Positions 38,060 to 46,012 are shown, numbered from the stretch's first letter. The stretch is 64,000 bases of DNA from Terrihabitans soli (GCF_014191545.1 NZ_AP023361.1:62001-126000); one strand, 5' to 3'. The notes: a model not told the origin generated them from the letters alone. Numbers and translations: made by a program.

Positions 38060-38716
38060 ATGGCCCCCAATAACGGTCTGGATGGACCCCGCCTCCCCGC
38101 CGCCTCCGGCAAAGCCAAATCGCTCGTCATCTTCCTGCACGGATATGGCGCCGACGGCCACGATCTGATCGGCCTCGGAAATGAATGGCAGCGGGCTTTG
38201 CCCGACACCGAATTCGTCTCGCCGCATGCGCCCGAACCGCTCCCGCAGAGCCCGTCCGGCCGTCAGTGGTGGGATCTGAACGTCCGCTCCGACGCCGAGC
38301 GCTGGGCGGGGCTGAACCGCTCCGGCCCCGGCCTCGATGCCTTCATCACGGCAGAGCTGGAGCGGACCGGCCTTCCGGCCGGAAAGCTTGCGCTGGTCGG
38401 CTTTTCGCAAGGCACGATGATGGCCCTGCATGTCGGCCTCCGCCGACCGCAAGCCCTTGCCGGGATTATCGGATATTCCGGCATTCTGGCCGGGGCCGAG
38501 CATCTGAAGGGCGAGATCAAAAGCCGCCCTCCCGTTTTCCTGGCCCATGGGACCATGGATCAGGTCATCCCGGTCGATGCGCTGGTGTCGAGTGTCGAGG
38601 CCTTGGCCGAAAATGAGGTCCCGCGGTCCTGGCATGTTGCCCATGGCATGGCCCATGGGATCGACCGGACGGGCCTGTCGCTCGGAGCCGAATTCCTGCA
38701 GAAACGCCTCAGCTAG
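38060..38716 (+). CDS. phospholipase/carboxylesterase family hydrolase
   Basis: An alpha/beta hydrolase of 218 residues from the carboxylesterase 2 family (YpfH/EstB-like). The oxyanion-hole HGYGADGHDLIGL, nucleophile Ser116 in GFSQG, Asp in HGTMDQVIP and a late HGMAHGID His make the full triad. Substrates of such esterases are short acyl esters or lysophospholipids. Third gene of the alkA-creA-esterase operon. Confidence 0.9.
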   Translation: MAPNNGLDGPRLPAASGKAKSLVIFLHGYGADGHDLIGLGNEWQRALPDTEFVSPHAPEPLPQSPSGRQWWDLNVRSDAERWAGLNRSGPGLDAFITAELERTGLPAGKLALVGFSQGTMMALHVGLRRPQALAGIIGYSGILAGAEHLKGEIKSRPPVFLAHGTMDQVIPVDALVSSVEALAENEVPRSWHVAHGMAHGIDRTGLSLGAEFLQKRLS

Positions 38717-38720
38717 AAAA

Positions 38721-38795
38721 ATCACTGGGGGCACCCACAAAATGTTGATGCTTCACAAGCGTGACACATGAAAATATACAGTGTGTCCCAGTGAT
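38721..38795 (+). other. nested inverted repeats before the HNH gene (possible structured leader)
   Basis: ATCACTGGG (38721-38729) pairs with CCCAGTGAT (38787-38795). Inside, GCTT-CAC-AAGC and GACACA (38763-38768) / TGTGTC (38782-38787) form two side hairpins, which together give a three-way-junction layout. The 9-bp outer arm is perfect although 57 bases apart. It could be an RNA element, an operator, or chance plus a promoter. No known riboswitch is recognised. Confidence 0.4.
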
Positions 38796-38845
38796 GGGTC
38801 TGGGCGCCGGGTCAGGGACGGTGCCGGTTCTGCCGGAGCGTTTTT

Positions 38846-39403
38846 GTGAACGTTCATGTTTCCCCTGATGCCTGCCCCGCGCTGGTTCTGAACGCGGATT
38901 ACCGGCCGCTGTCCTATTACCCGCTGTCGCTGTGGTGCTGGCAGGACGCGATCAAGGCGATCTTCCTCGATCGCGTGAACGTGCTCTCGACCTATGAGAA
39001 GACCGTGCATTCGCCGAGCTTCGAAATGAAGCTGCCTTCGGTCGTCTGCCTCAAAAGCTATATCAAGCCGGCGCGCAATCCCGCTTTCACGCGGTTCAAC
39101 GTTTTCCTGCGCGACCGTTTCACCTGCCAGTATTGCGGCTCGCGCGACGATCTCACTTTCGATCATCTCATCCCGCGCTCGAAAGGCGGCATGACGACCT
39201 GGGACAATGTCGTTACCGCCTGCTCGCCCTGCAATCTGCAGAAGGGCGGAATGCTGGCGCATCATTGCGGCATGCAGCCGGCGCAGCATCCGTTCCAGCC
39301 GTCCATACAGGACCTGCATCAGAACGGGCGCATGTTCCCGCCCAACTATCTGCACGATAGCTGGCTCGACTTTCTCTACTGGGATACCGAGCTCGAACCG
39401 TAA
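38846..39403 (+). CDS. HNH endonuclease family protein
   Basis: A 185-residue protein with a classical HNH/zinc-knuckle domain: FTCQYCGSRDDLTFDHLIPRSKGG, with Cys pairs CQYC and CSPC and the catalytic histidine in DHLIPRS. It is a widespread alphaproteobacterial single-gene HNH protein outside restriction or intron contexts; its DNA target is unknown. The GTG at 38846 begins the protein at the usual VNVHVSP-like position. The long structured leader upstream is unexplained. Confidence 0.88.
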   Translation: MNVHVSPDACPALVLNADYRPLSYYPLSLWCWQDAIKAIFLDRVNVLSTYEKTVHSPSFEMKLPSVVCLKSYIKPARNPAFTRFNVFLRDRFTCQYCGSRDDLTFDHLIPRSKGGMTTWDNVVTACSPCNLQKGGMLAHHCGMQPAQHPFQPSIQDLHQNGRMFPPNYLHDSWLDFLYWDTELEP

Positions 39404-39409
39404 GAGCGG

Positions 39410-39877
39410 TTACGCCTTCTTGCGCGCGCCGATCAGCGAGATCGCCGCAAGCCCCGCGCAGATCACCATGCTCCAGCCGGCGAAGCTGAAGCCAAGAAAA
39501 CGCCAGCTCGCCTGATCGCACGGCACGATGCGTTGCGTCTGCAAATCCTGAATGAGATTGCCGCCGCCGAGCGTGGCGGCACCCTCGCCGCAGCTTGCGG
39601 GTCCCGCCCAGAACTTCCATTCAATACCGGCGTGATAAAGGCCGAACGCTGCGTTCGCCGCGAAGATCAGCGCGATCAGAAGAAGAAGCTTGCGGCAATT
39701 GGTGACCGCGGCGACGAGCGCCAGCGGAATGCCGATATAGTAGGCCCAGCGCTGCAACAGGCACAGATGGCAGGGCGCATAGCCGAGCGCATACTGAAAA
39801 TAGAGCGCCGCACCGAGCGCAGCAGTCGCACCGAGCGCGACGAGCAAAGCTGCGGAGCGAGTCTGAAGCGGCATCAT
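39410..39877 (-). CDS. dsbB: disulfide bond formation protein B
   Basis: Quinone reductase that re-oxidises DsbA, 155 residues with four transmembrane segments. The first active-site pair is CHLC at residues 36-39 in GYAPCHLCLLQRW; the second pair is Cys96 (GPASCGEG) and Cys120 (RIVPCD). Two ATGs at 39877 and 39874 can start it; both overlap the DedA stop region. Co-transcribed with the DedA-family gene. Confidence 0.92.
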   Translation of the reverse strand: MMPLQTRSAALLVALGATAALGAALYFQYALGYAPCHLCLLQRWAYYIGIPLALVAAVTNCRKLLLLIALIFAANAAFGLYHAGIEWKFWAGPASCGEGAATLGGGNLIQDLQTQRIVPCDQASWRFLGFSFAGWSMVICAGLAAISLIGARKKA

Positions 39878-40458
39878 CAGGCGAGATACTTCACGGCGAC
39901 AAAGCCCGCGACAAGAATCACAAGGAACAGGACCATCACAAGTTCGAGACGCTTTTCGATGAAGGCGCGGATCGGCTCGCCATAAGCCTTGAGCAAGCCC
40001 GCGATCAGGAAGAAGCGTGCGCCGCGCGTGATCAGCGACAGAAGCACGAACCAGAAAAAGTCATAGCCGAACACGCCCGAGGTGATGGTGACGAGCTTGT
40101 AGGGAATGGGCGTCAGGCCCTTCACGAGAATGACCCAGTCGCCATACTGCTGATACCAGGCGCGCGCCTCTTCAAACCGGTCGCCATAGCCGTAGAGTCC
40201 GAGCAGCCACTGGCCGAGGCTCTCATAAAGAAATGCGCCGATCGCATAGCCGAGAATGCCGCCGAGCACCGAGGTGATCGTGCACCAGGCGGCGATCTGA
40301 AACGCCTTGTCGCGATTGGCAAGGACGATCGGGACGAGGACGACGTCCGGCGGAATAGGAAAGAACGAGCTTTCGGCGAAGGAAATGGCGCCCATGGCCG
40401 GGATGGCATGGCGTCCTTCGGCAAAGCGCATGGTCCAATTGTAGAGCGGGCGAAGCAT
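39877..40458 (-). CDS. DedA/YqaA family inner-membrane protein
   Basis: A 193-residue member of the SNARE-associated/DedA family with several hydrophobic segments: SFFPIPPDVVLVPIVLANRDK and the LGYAIGAFLYESLGQWLL region are typical of the YqaA branch. These act in membrane homeostasis and lipid flipping; specifics are unknown here. It overlaps the dsbB start, an arrangement seen in other Hyphomicrobiales. Confidence 0.9.
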   Translation of the reverse strand: MLRPLYNWTMRFAEGRHAIPAMGAISFAESSFFPIPPDVVLVPIVLANRDKAFQIAAWCTITSVLGGILGYAIGAFLYESLGQWLLGLYGYGDRFEEARAWYQQYGDWVILVKGLTPIPYKLVTITSGVFGYDFFWFVLLSLITRGARFFLIAGLLKAYGEPIRAFIEKRLELVMVLFLVILVAGFVAVKYLA

Positions 40459-40522
40459 TCGGGGCGTCCGGTGAGGGCGCCGGTCTAGCCGCTATCTCAT
40501 GCTCCGTCCATGTGGCCTTCGG

Positions 40523-41017
40523 TCAGCCGAGCGCGACCTTGGCGACCTTGTCCTTGTATTCCTTCTTCGGATCGGCCCCGAGCAGCATTTTCACGCCGGC
40601 GAACAGGCTGTTCTCGTTCAGCCAGATTTCGGCATGTTCGGGCGAAAAGCGAAGAAGTTGAAGATTGGGGTCTGTTTTGCCGCCCTTGAACCAGGCGGCG
40701 ACATAGGGGTTCCACAGTCGCTCGATGGTCAGCGCGTCGTCGTCGGGCTTCAGCTCACCATGCACGCAGGCGAAGAGATCGTGATCCTTCGACGAGTAAT
40801 GCAGGACGGCACGGCCGCCGCGGCCCATGGATTTGACGAGGCCGTTGTCTTTGGCGGTGAAAAACCAGATAGGCGATGAATCGCCGAGATCATCGTCCAG
40901 CTGCGCCGTCATCGGCTGGGCATGCCCGTCTTCCTTGCCGACAAGGCCGAGCATGACGGTCATGTCGGATTTCAGGTGTTTCCAGAATTTGGCTTCGAGT
41001 TCGGCTTCCTTGGCCAT
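40523..41017 (-). CDS. pyridoxamine 5'-phosphate oxidase-like stress protein
   Basis: A 164-residue split-barrel FMN-binding protein, similar in make-up to Bacillus general stress protein 26: FWKHLKSDMTVMLGLVGKEDGHAQPMTAQLDDD, IWFFTAKDNGLVKSM, and the late WLNENSLFAGVKMLLG. It is not a PdxH (lacking its signature). Directly upstream is an exact EcfG promoter, so it is very likely under general-stress control. The start has a GGAGG site. Confidence 0.9.
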   Translation of the reverse strand: MAKEAELEAKFWKHLKSDMTVMLGLVGKEDGHAQPMTAQLDDDLGDSSPIWFFTAKDNGLVKSMGRGGRAVLHYSSKDHDLFACVHGELKPDDDALTIERLWNPYVAAWFKGGKTDPNLQLLRFSPEHAEIWLNENSLFAGVKMLLGADPKKEYKDKVAKVALG

Positions 41018-41039
41018 GGCGCGCCTCCGTTTCTGAACG

Positions 41040-41064
41040 AACGGACACCGGACCCGGGCGTTCC
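41040..41064 (-). promoter_or_regulatory. EcfG promoter of the stress-type PNPOx gene
   Basis: On the minus strand GGAAC (41064-41060), 16 bp, CGTT (41043-41040), an exact consensus match. A start about seven bases later leaves a leader of roughly 16 nt with a GGAGG site before the ATG at 41017. Confidence 0.8.
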
Positions 41065-41085
41065 CGGGGTTCGGCAGAAAAAGGC

Positions 41086-41340
41086 TCAGCGCCAGCGCCT
41101 CGCCCGGGACGTATAGAGCGTTTGGCCGTCTTTCTCCTCGAAGCGGGCGATGACCGTCACATAGTCGCCGGAGGCTTCAACCGGCATATGGGTAAAAACG
41201 GCAAGCTCGGGCGGAATGGTCTGAAGGACCGGCGCCTCGCCCAGCCAGGCGGGCAGGTGTTGGAGCCAGGCTTCGAAGACCTCCGTCCGCCCGGCATCGA
41301 ACAGGCGGGCAATCACCATTTCGCGCGCATCGTCACGCAT
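41086..41340 (-). CDS. short SRPBCC/AHSA1-like protein
   Basis: An 84-residue protein. ARLFDAGRTEVFEAWLQHLPAW resembles the opening helix-strand of SRPBCC (START-like) domains, and DYVTVIARFEEKDGQTLYTSRARRW resembles a late beta-hairpin, but the middle of the fold (about 50-60 residues) is missing compared with normal members, such as the one at 45167. It is either a compact variant or the remnant of one. ATG 41340 follows a perfect AGGAGG at seven bases, so it is likely translated. Confidence 0.55.
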   Translation of the reverse strand: MRDDAREMVIARLFDAGRTEVFEAWLQHLPAWLGEAPVLQTIPPELAVFTHMPVEASGDYVTVIARFEEKDGQTLYTSRARRWR

Positions 41341-41695
41341 CGTTTTGCCTCCTGTTTTCACTGTATGTACATGCCTTGTGGCGCGGCGATGAAGAGGTGC
41401 GGTTCGGCCCCGGAACGCCCGCCGGAGACACCCCTCCCGGTGCGAATTTTCGAGGTCGAGAAGGGCCTGTTACGAGCCGAAAACGCCGCCCGGCGGCCGG
41501 ACGAGCCCGGCATGCCGGAGGGGCGTAAGCACCCGAGACAGGATACCCACAGGGGGTGTCAAAGTTTCGACGTTAACGAAAAAGATCATATATTTCCGTT
41601 GGATAGCAGGGTGTCATTAGCAATATGAGGGTTCCTCACATTTGCTGTATGTGATAATTCCTCATATTGTCACTGTCAATCGGGCTGGTTTTGTC
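41341..41695. other. 355-bp divergent intergenic region
   Basis: Between the short SRPBCC-like gene and the TetR gene. GC-rich for the first 200 bases (41380-41580) with no recognisable gene, then AT-rich (41570-41690), holding the nested palindrome at 41621-41669. No tRNA, terminator or riboswitch is seen. Confidence 0.6.
41621..41669. promoter_or_regulatory. 49-bp nested palindrome, probable TetR operator
   Basis: Symmetric four-arm inverted repeat: outer arms CAATATGAGG (41621-41630) and CCTCATATTG (41660-41669), inner arms CACAT (41637-41641) and ATGTG (41649-41653), with six-base spacers on both sides and a seven-base centre. All arms match perfectly. It lies 27 bp before the ATG of the TetR-family gene at 41696, as expected for an autoregulatory operator. 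Confidence 0.7.
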
Positions 41696-42340
41696 ATGTC
41701 CATCACCCACGAACTTCCTCCGCGCACCCAGCTTGGGATGCGCCGCGTACCGAGCCAGAAACGGGCTCAGGAACGCGTCGAGCGCATTCTGTCGATTGCG
41801 ACCGATCTGATCGCCGATCGCGGCATCGACGGCGTCACGATGAGCGATGTTGCGGAGCAGTCGGGCGTGTCCATCGGCTCGCTCTACCAGTACTTCCCCG
41901 ACAAGCTGGCCATCGTCTCGAGCCTTGCCGAGCGCTACAACGCCGAAGGCCAGGCCTGCGTTGCCGCCGAACTTGCCAATGTACGTACATCATCGGATCT
42001 TCGTCCGGCGCTGATGCGCATCGTCGACGGCTATTACGACATGTATCTGATCCTGCCGGCCATGCGCGCCATCTGGCAGGCGACGCAGGCCGATCCTGCA
42101 CTCCAGGCCATCGATGCCGAGGACTGCGATGCGCACGGCAAAATGCTGGCCGAGACGCTGTCGCGGCTTGACCCGGACGGAAACCCCATCCGCCAGAATC
42201 TTCTTGCCGCGCTTCTGATGCAGCTTGTCGCCGCTGCGGTGCGCCACGCCATTTCGCTGGAGCCGGGCGAGGGGCAGGCCTCGATCACGCTGTTCAAGGA
42301 CATGCTGCCCAAGGACATCCTTCGCCTCCGGCTCGCGTGA
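41696..42340 (+). CDS. TetR/AcrR family transcriptional regulator
   Basis: A 214-residue one-component repressor. The N-terminal HTH is clear: RILSIATDLIADRGIDGVTMSDVAEQSGVSIGSLYQYFPDK. The C-terminal ligand domain is not assignable. The start at ATG 41696 is set because the longer frame would begin inside the palindrome. It is followed 25 bp later by a cation-transporter gene, which is the probable target along with itself. Confidence 0.92.
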   Translation: MSITHELPPRTQLGMRRVPSQKRAQERVERILSIATDLIADRGIDGVTMSDVAEQSGVSIGSLYQYFPDKLAIVSSLAERYNAEGQACVAAELANVRTSSDLRPALMRIVDGYYDMYLILPAMRAIWQATQADPALQAIDAEDCDAHGKMLAETLSRLDPDGNPIRQNLLAALLMQLVAAAVRHAISLEPGEGQASITLFKDMLPKDILRLRLA

Positions 42341-42365
42341 GCGAGCAACAAAGGCTTTTCCTCGC

Positions 42366-42953
42366 GTGACGGACGAGAAGCACGCTTTGCGCCGCACGGT
42401 TCTTGCGGTCGGCACAATCAATCTTTCCTATTTCGGCGTCGAATTTGCGGTCGCGCTGACCATCGGCTCGGTCGCGCTCTTTGCCGACAGCGTCGATTTT
42501 CTTGAAGATGCGTCGGTCAATTTCCTGATCGTGGTTGCGCTGGGCTGGACGGCAAGGAACCGCGCGCGGCTTGGAATGGCGCTTGCCGCCATTCTCCTTG
42601 TTCCCGGCATCGCCACGCTCTGGACGGCCTGGGAGAAGTTCAACCTGCCGGTCGCGCCCGATCCCGTGCCGCTGACGCTGGCGGGCCTTGGCGCACTTGC
42701 CGTCAATGTTTTCTGCGCCTTTCTTCTCGCGCGCTACCGCCATCACAGCGGCAGTTTGACGAAAGCGGCGTTCCTTTCGGCGCGTAACGACGCTTTGGCC
42801 AATATCGCCATTATCGGCGCCGGGCTCGTTACGGCCTTTTTCTGGCTCTCCGCCTGGCCCGATCTCATCGTCGGGCTTGCCATCGCGGTGATGAATCTCG
42901 ATGCGGCGGCCGATGTCTTCCAGGCGGCCCGCAAGGAGCACGCCGAGGCTTAA
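42366..42953 (+). CDS. cation diffusion facilitator-like small membrane protein
   Basis: A 195-residue protein with about five or six transmembrane segments, matching the N-terminal membrane half of CDF (CzcD-like) proteins without the C-terminal cytosolic domain: LADSVDFLEDASVNFLIV (the D-x-x-x-D metal pair appears as DSVDFLED) and NDALANIAIIGAGLV. CDF proteins export Zn, Co, Fe or Mn. The start is a GTG with a weak ribosome-binding site. Probably co-transcribed with the TetR gene. Confidence 0.85.
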   Translation: MTDEKHALRRTVLAVGTINLSYFGVEFAVALTIGSVALFADSVDFLEDASVNFLIVVALGWTARNRARLGMALAAILLVPGIATLWTAWEKFNLPVAPDPVPLTLAGLGALAVNVFCAFLLARYRHHSGSLTKAAFLSARNDALANIAIIGAGLVTAFFWLSAWPDLIVGLAIAVMNLDAAADVFQAARKEHAEA

Positions 42954-42966
42954 ATGAAGCCCCGGC

Positions 42967-42995
42967 TTGAGATGAAGCTCGGACCCCGCTAGAGA
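42967..42995 (+). promoter_or_regulatory. sigma70 promoter of tRNA-Leu
   Basis: TTGAGA (42967-42972) and TAGAGA (42990-42995) are 17 bp apart, and the tRNA begins 18 bases after the -10 element. It lies directly after the cation-transporter gene stop. Confidence 0.6.
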
Positions 42996-43013
42996 GATCG
43001 CCCTGCCGGGCTC

Positions 43014-43100
43014 GCGGGTGTGGCGGAATTGGTAGACGCAGGGGACTCAAAATCCCCCGTTCGCAAGAATATGTCGGTTCGAGTCCGACCACCCGCACCA
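43014..43100 (+). tRNA. tRNA-Leu (anticodon CAA)
   Basis: An 87-nt class II tRNA with a long variable arm. The acceptor GCGGGTG pairs with CACCCGC, the anticodon stem GGGGA/TCCCC encloses CTCAAAA with anticodon CAA (codon TTG), the variable arm is CGTTCGCAAGAATATG-like, and the T arm is TCGG-TTCGAGT-CCGA. CCA is encoded. Confidence 0.97.
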
Positions 43101-43113
43101 GAGGCCTGAAAGC

Positions 43114-43545
43114 TCACTCCTTGCTGAGCTTGTCGCGCAATTTCTGCTCATGCGCGGCGATTTCCGGCGTCACAGCCTCGCCGAAATCCGCGATCTCATA
43201 GAACGGGCGGATTTCGAGTTCGCTCGGACCCGGCATCGGGTTGGGGCAACGTTTGGCCCAGGACACGGCCTCGTCCATGTCCTTCACATTCCAGATCCAG
43301 TAACCGGCAACGAGTTCGTTCGGGTTGGGGAAGGGGCCGTCGATCACTTTGCGGTCAGGCCCGCTGAATGCGATTCGCTTGGCATGGCTCGTCGGCTTCA
43401 ATCCGTCGCCGTCCACCATGATGCCGGCATTGACCAGCTCTTCGTTGAACTTGCCCATGGCCTCGAACATCGCCGTCATCTCTTCCGTCGGCGGCGGGCC
43501 GGTTTCGCTGTCTTCCGTGGCCTTTACAAAAACCATCACACGCAT
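43114..43545 (-). CDS. YCII-related (DGPF) domain protein
   Basis: A 143-residue protein with the start MRVMVFVKATEDSETG, the family's DGPFPNPNELVAGYWIW (DGPF motif) and a charged C-terminus. YCII/DGPF proteins occur in efflux or extracytoplasmic-sigma operons; they bind or modify small ligands, but no general activity is established. It is the last gene of an arsR-SRPBCC-MFS-YCII operon on the minus strand (37-bp gap after the MFS gene). Confidence 0.85.
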   Translation of the reverse strand: MRVMVFVKATEDSETGPPPTEEMTAMFEAMGKFNEELVNAGIMVDGDGLKPTSHAKRIAFSGPDRKVIDGPFPNPNELVAGYWIWNVKDMDEAVSWAKRCPNPMPGPSELEIRPFYEIADFGEAVTPEIAAHEQKLRDKLSKE

Positions 43546-43582
43546 GGTTTATCTCCCTTGAGTTTCGTCCTTCGTCCGGACG

Positions 43583-45136
43583 TCAGGCGGCTTGCGCGGC
43601 CTCGCGTTCGCGGCCCGAAAGATCGTGCGGGCCGCGCAGGGCCGTGGCGGCAAAGATGGCAATGCCGATCGCGATCACGGTGCTGACCGAGCATGTCACC
43701 GCGAGAGCATGGGTGAAGGATTGGCTGGCGAGTGCGAGCAATTCCGTGCTCTGCGGCTCGGGTAAAGCCGGCGCGATTTCAAAAGCGCCGCCCAGCGTTT
43801 CGCGCAGCCTTTCCTCCGCGCCCGCCGGAAGTCCCTGCGGCAGCGGGTCGAGAAGGGTGCGATAGACGGCGATGAAGATCGTGCCGAGAACAGCGATGCC
43901 TGTCGCACCGCCGAATTCGAAACTCGTTTCCGACACGCCCGAGGCCTGGCCGGCACGTTCGGGCGGCACGGCCGTCATGACGATGTCGGTTGTCAGTGTC
44001 GCAATCGGCGCAAAGCCGGTCGAGAACAGGATGAGGCCCGCAAGCACCGACCAGGCGCCGCCGTAGTCGATCGATGTCATGACAAGGAAACCCAAGCCCG
44101 TCAGCGCAAAGCCGATCGAGATGATCGTCGAGGGGCGGAATCTGTGAACGATGGCCGGTGTGACGAGCGAGCCGACGGCGAAGATCGCACCGGAGGGAGC
44201 GAGCCACAGGCCGGCTTCGAGAGGGCCCATTCCGGCAGCGAGCTGCAGATATTGCGCGACGAAGAAAAAGCCGCCGAACAGAACGAAAATGCCGGCCATG
44301 TTGACGACGAGCGAGGAGCGCACCGCCGGCACTTCGAACAGCGACACGTCGATCAGGGGTTCCGCGAGGCGCCTCTGGCGGCGCACGAACAGGATCGCGA
44401 CGACGATGCCGAGCGCGAGGCTTGCCGCGGCAAGAAGATCGAAGCCGACGGCCGCGATATGCTTCAGCGCAAAGATAATGCCGAGCACGCCGGTGACCGA
44501 TTGCGCGGCCGAGAGGATGTCGAGCTTGCCGGCATCCGGGTCCTTGTATTCCGGCAGAAGGATCGGGCCGACCGCGAGCAGCAGCAGCATGATCGGCACA
44601 TTGATGATGAAGACCGCGCCCCACCAGAAATGTTCGAGCACGGCGCCGCCGACGAGCGGACCAATCGCGCCGCCCGCGGAGAAAGCCGCGATCCACACGC
44701 CGATCGCAAATGTGCGCTGGCGATCGTCGAGGAACATATTGCGGATGAGGGAAAGCGTCGATGGAGACAGGCTCGCCGCAGAAATGCCCTGCAAGGCGCG
44801 CGCGACGATCAGTGTTTCCGCCGTAGGAGCGAAGGCTGCGAGCAGCGAAAACAGACCGAAACAGAACGCGCCGATCAGCAGCATTTTGCGGCGCCCGATG
44901 CGGTCTCCGAGCGTGCCCATGGTGATCAGCGATCCGGCGACGAAGAAGCCGTAAATGTCCATGATCCAGAGCGTCTGCGTGATCGATGGCTGTAGATCCT
45001 CCGACAGCTGCGGAACCGCAAGGTTCAGAACCGTCAGATCCATGGAGTAGATGAGGCAGGGCAACGCAAGGACGGCAAGGCCGATCCACTCGCGCGCAGT
45101 CGCCTTCTGCGGGACAGTCGTTGCGGCTTCCTGCAT
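43583..45136 (-). CDS. MFS drug transporter, DHA2 (14-TM) type
   Basis: A 517-residue major-facilitator protein with about 14 hydrophobic segments. Antiporter motifs are visible: the GTLGDRIGRRKMLLIG A-motif and the GALQGISAASLSPSTLSLI-type motif C region with RALQGISAA. DHA2 proteins export diverse lipophilic drugs with protons; QacA/EmrB are examples. It follows the SRPBCC gene by 30 bp. Confidence 0.93.
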   Translation of the reverse strand: MQEAATTVPQKATAREWIGLAVLALPCLIYSMDLTVLNLAVPQLSEDLQPSITQTLWIMDIYGFFVAGSLITMGTLGDRIGRRKMLLIGAFCFGLFSLLAAFAPTAETLIVARALQGISAASLSPSTLSLIRNMFLDDRQRTFAIGVWIAAFSAGGAIGPLVGGAVLEHFWWGAVFIINVPIMLLLLAVGPILLPEYKDPDAGKLDILSAAQSVTGVLGIIFALKHIAAVGFDLLAAASLALGIVVAILFVRRQRRLAEPLIDVSLFEVPAVRSSLVVNMAGIFVLFGGFFFVAQYLQLAAGMGPLEAGLWLAPSGAIFAVGSLVTPAIVHRFRPSTIISIGFALTGLGFLVMTSIDYGGAWSVLAGLILFSTGFAPIATLTTDIVMTAVPPERAGQASGVSETSFEFGGATGIAVLGTIFIAVYRTLLDPLPQGLPAGAEERLRETLGGAFEIAPALPEPQSTELLALASQSFTHALAVTCSVSTVIAIGIAIFAATALRGPHDLSGREREAAQAA

Positions 45137-45166
45137 TTTTCTATCCGAATCTCTTTTGTCTTTACA

Positions 45167-45607
45167 TCAGGCCGGTCTGGCCTCGAGCGTGCGCTCGAGC
45201 TTGCCGAAGGCCTGCGTCCAGCCATATTCGTGGCCGGCGCGCGCCGCCTCATCCGCAAACTGCTCGTGAAGCAGGGTCAGGATGGTGATATCGCCATCGG
45301 CTTTCAAAGTCACCGTCACGCGCGATTCCCGCTCGGGCATGGTGATCCACGCCCAGGTAAATTCGAGCCGCGCATCCGGTTCGACAACAATATAGGTGCC
45401 CGACACATCGTGAATTTCGCCATCCGTCGCTTTCATGCGCACGCGGAAGCAGCCGCCGACACGCACATCGGCTTCGGCGTGAAACACCGTGCAGTGATCG
45501 GGACCGAACCAGTGCATCAGCATTTCCGGGTCCGTCCACGCCTGATAGACGAGCGAAACCGGCGCTGAGAGGCGCTTTTTGATCGTCAGGCTGGGCTTTG
45601 CGGTCAT
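45167..45607 (-). CDS. SRPBCC (AHSA1-like) domain protein
   Basis: A 146-residue START-like ligand-binding protein: TIKKRLSAPVSLVYQAWTDPEMLMHWFGP at the start, RFRVRMKATDGEIHDVSGTY and LLHEQFADEAARAGHEYGW at the C-terminus, typical of proteins paired with ArsR regulators. The ATG overlaps the arsR stop (ATGA). The ligand is unknown; it may act as a sensor, chaperone or degradative protein. Confidence 0.92.
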   Translation of the reverse strand: MTAKPSLTIKKRLSAPVSLVYQAWTDPEMLMHWFGPDHCTVFHAEADVRVGGCFRVRMKATDGEIHDVSGTYIVVEPDARLEFTWAWITMPERESRVTVTLKADGDITILTLLHEQFADEAARAGHEYGWTQAFGKLERTLEARPA

Positions 45608-45951
45608 TTTCCCTTTTCCGCTTTTTTTCGCTCAAGGAATTTGGCGAGCCGCTCCAGGCTCTGCTCCCAGAACCTCTGATAGTGAATAAGCCATTTCATG
45701 GCGTCCTCCATCGGGGCGGCATTGATCCGGCACGACACCGTGCGCCCGCTTTTGTGCCGCTCGATCAGTCCCGCATCGGCGAGAACGTCGAGATGTTTCA
45801 TCACGGCCGGCAGAGACATCGGCAGCGGACGCGCAAGATCCGAGACCGACATGTCCTCGCCGTTTTCGAGACGCGCGAGAAGGGCGCGCCGCGTCGGATC
45901 GGCGAGAGCGGAGAAGGTGCGGTCGAGCGCCGCGTCGTGAAACTTAACCAT
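45604..45951 (-). CDS. ArsR-family transcriptional regulator
   Basis: A 115-residue winged-helix regulator: TFSALADPTRRALLARLENGEDMSVSDLARPLPMSLPAVMKHL, with the metal-binding ELCVC motif of true ArsR absent, so it belongs to the ligand-independent or SRPBCC-linked branch. It is the first gene of the operon with the SRPBCC and MFS genes. Its start codon lies inside an 18-bp perfect palindrome, which should give tight autoregulation. Confidence 0.92.
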   Translation of the reverse strand: MVKFHDAALDRTFSALADPTRRALLARLENGEDMSVSDLARPLPMSLPAVMKHLDVLADAGLIERHKSGRTVSCRINAAPMEDAMKWLIHYQRFWEQSLERLAKFLERKKAEKGK

Positions 45952-45960
45952 CAGGTTAAG
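45943..45960. promoter_or_regulatory. operator palindrome over the arsR-like start codon
   Basis: CTTAACC-ATCA-GGTTAAG is a perfect 7+7 inverted repeat with a four-base centre; the ATG of the regulator (45951-45949 on the minus strand) is in the centre. A bound dimer would block translation initiation and transcription. Confidence 0.7.
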
Positions 45961-46012
45961 TATCTAGGAGAGAACAGAAGGAAAGTCAAACCCGCAAATT
46001 TGTGCGGCTTTT

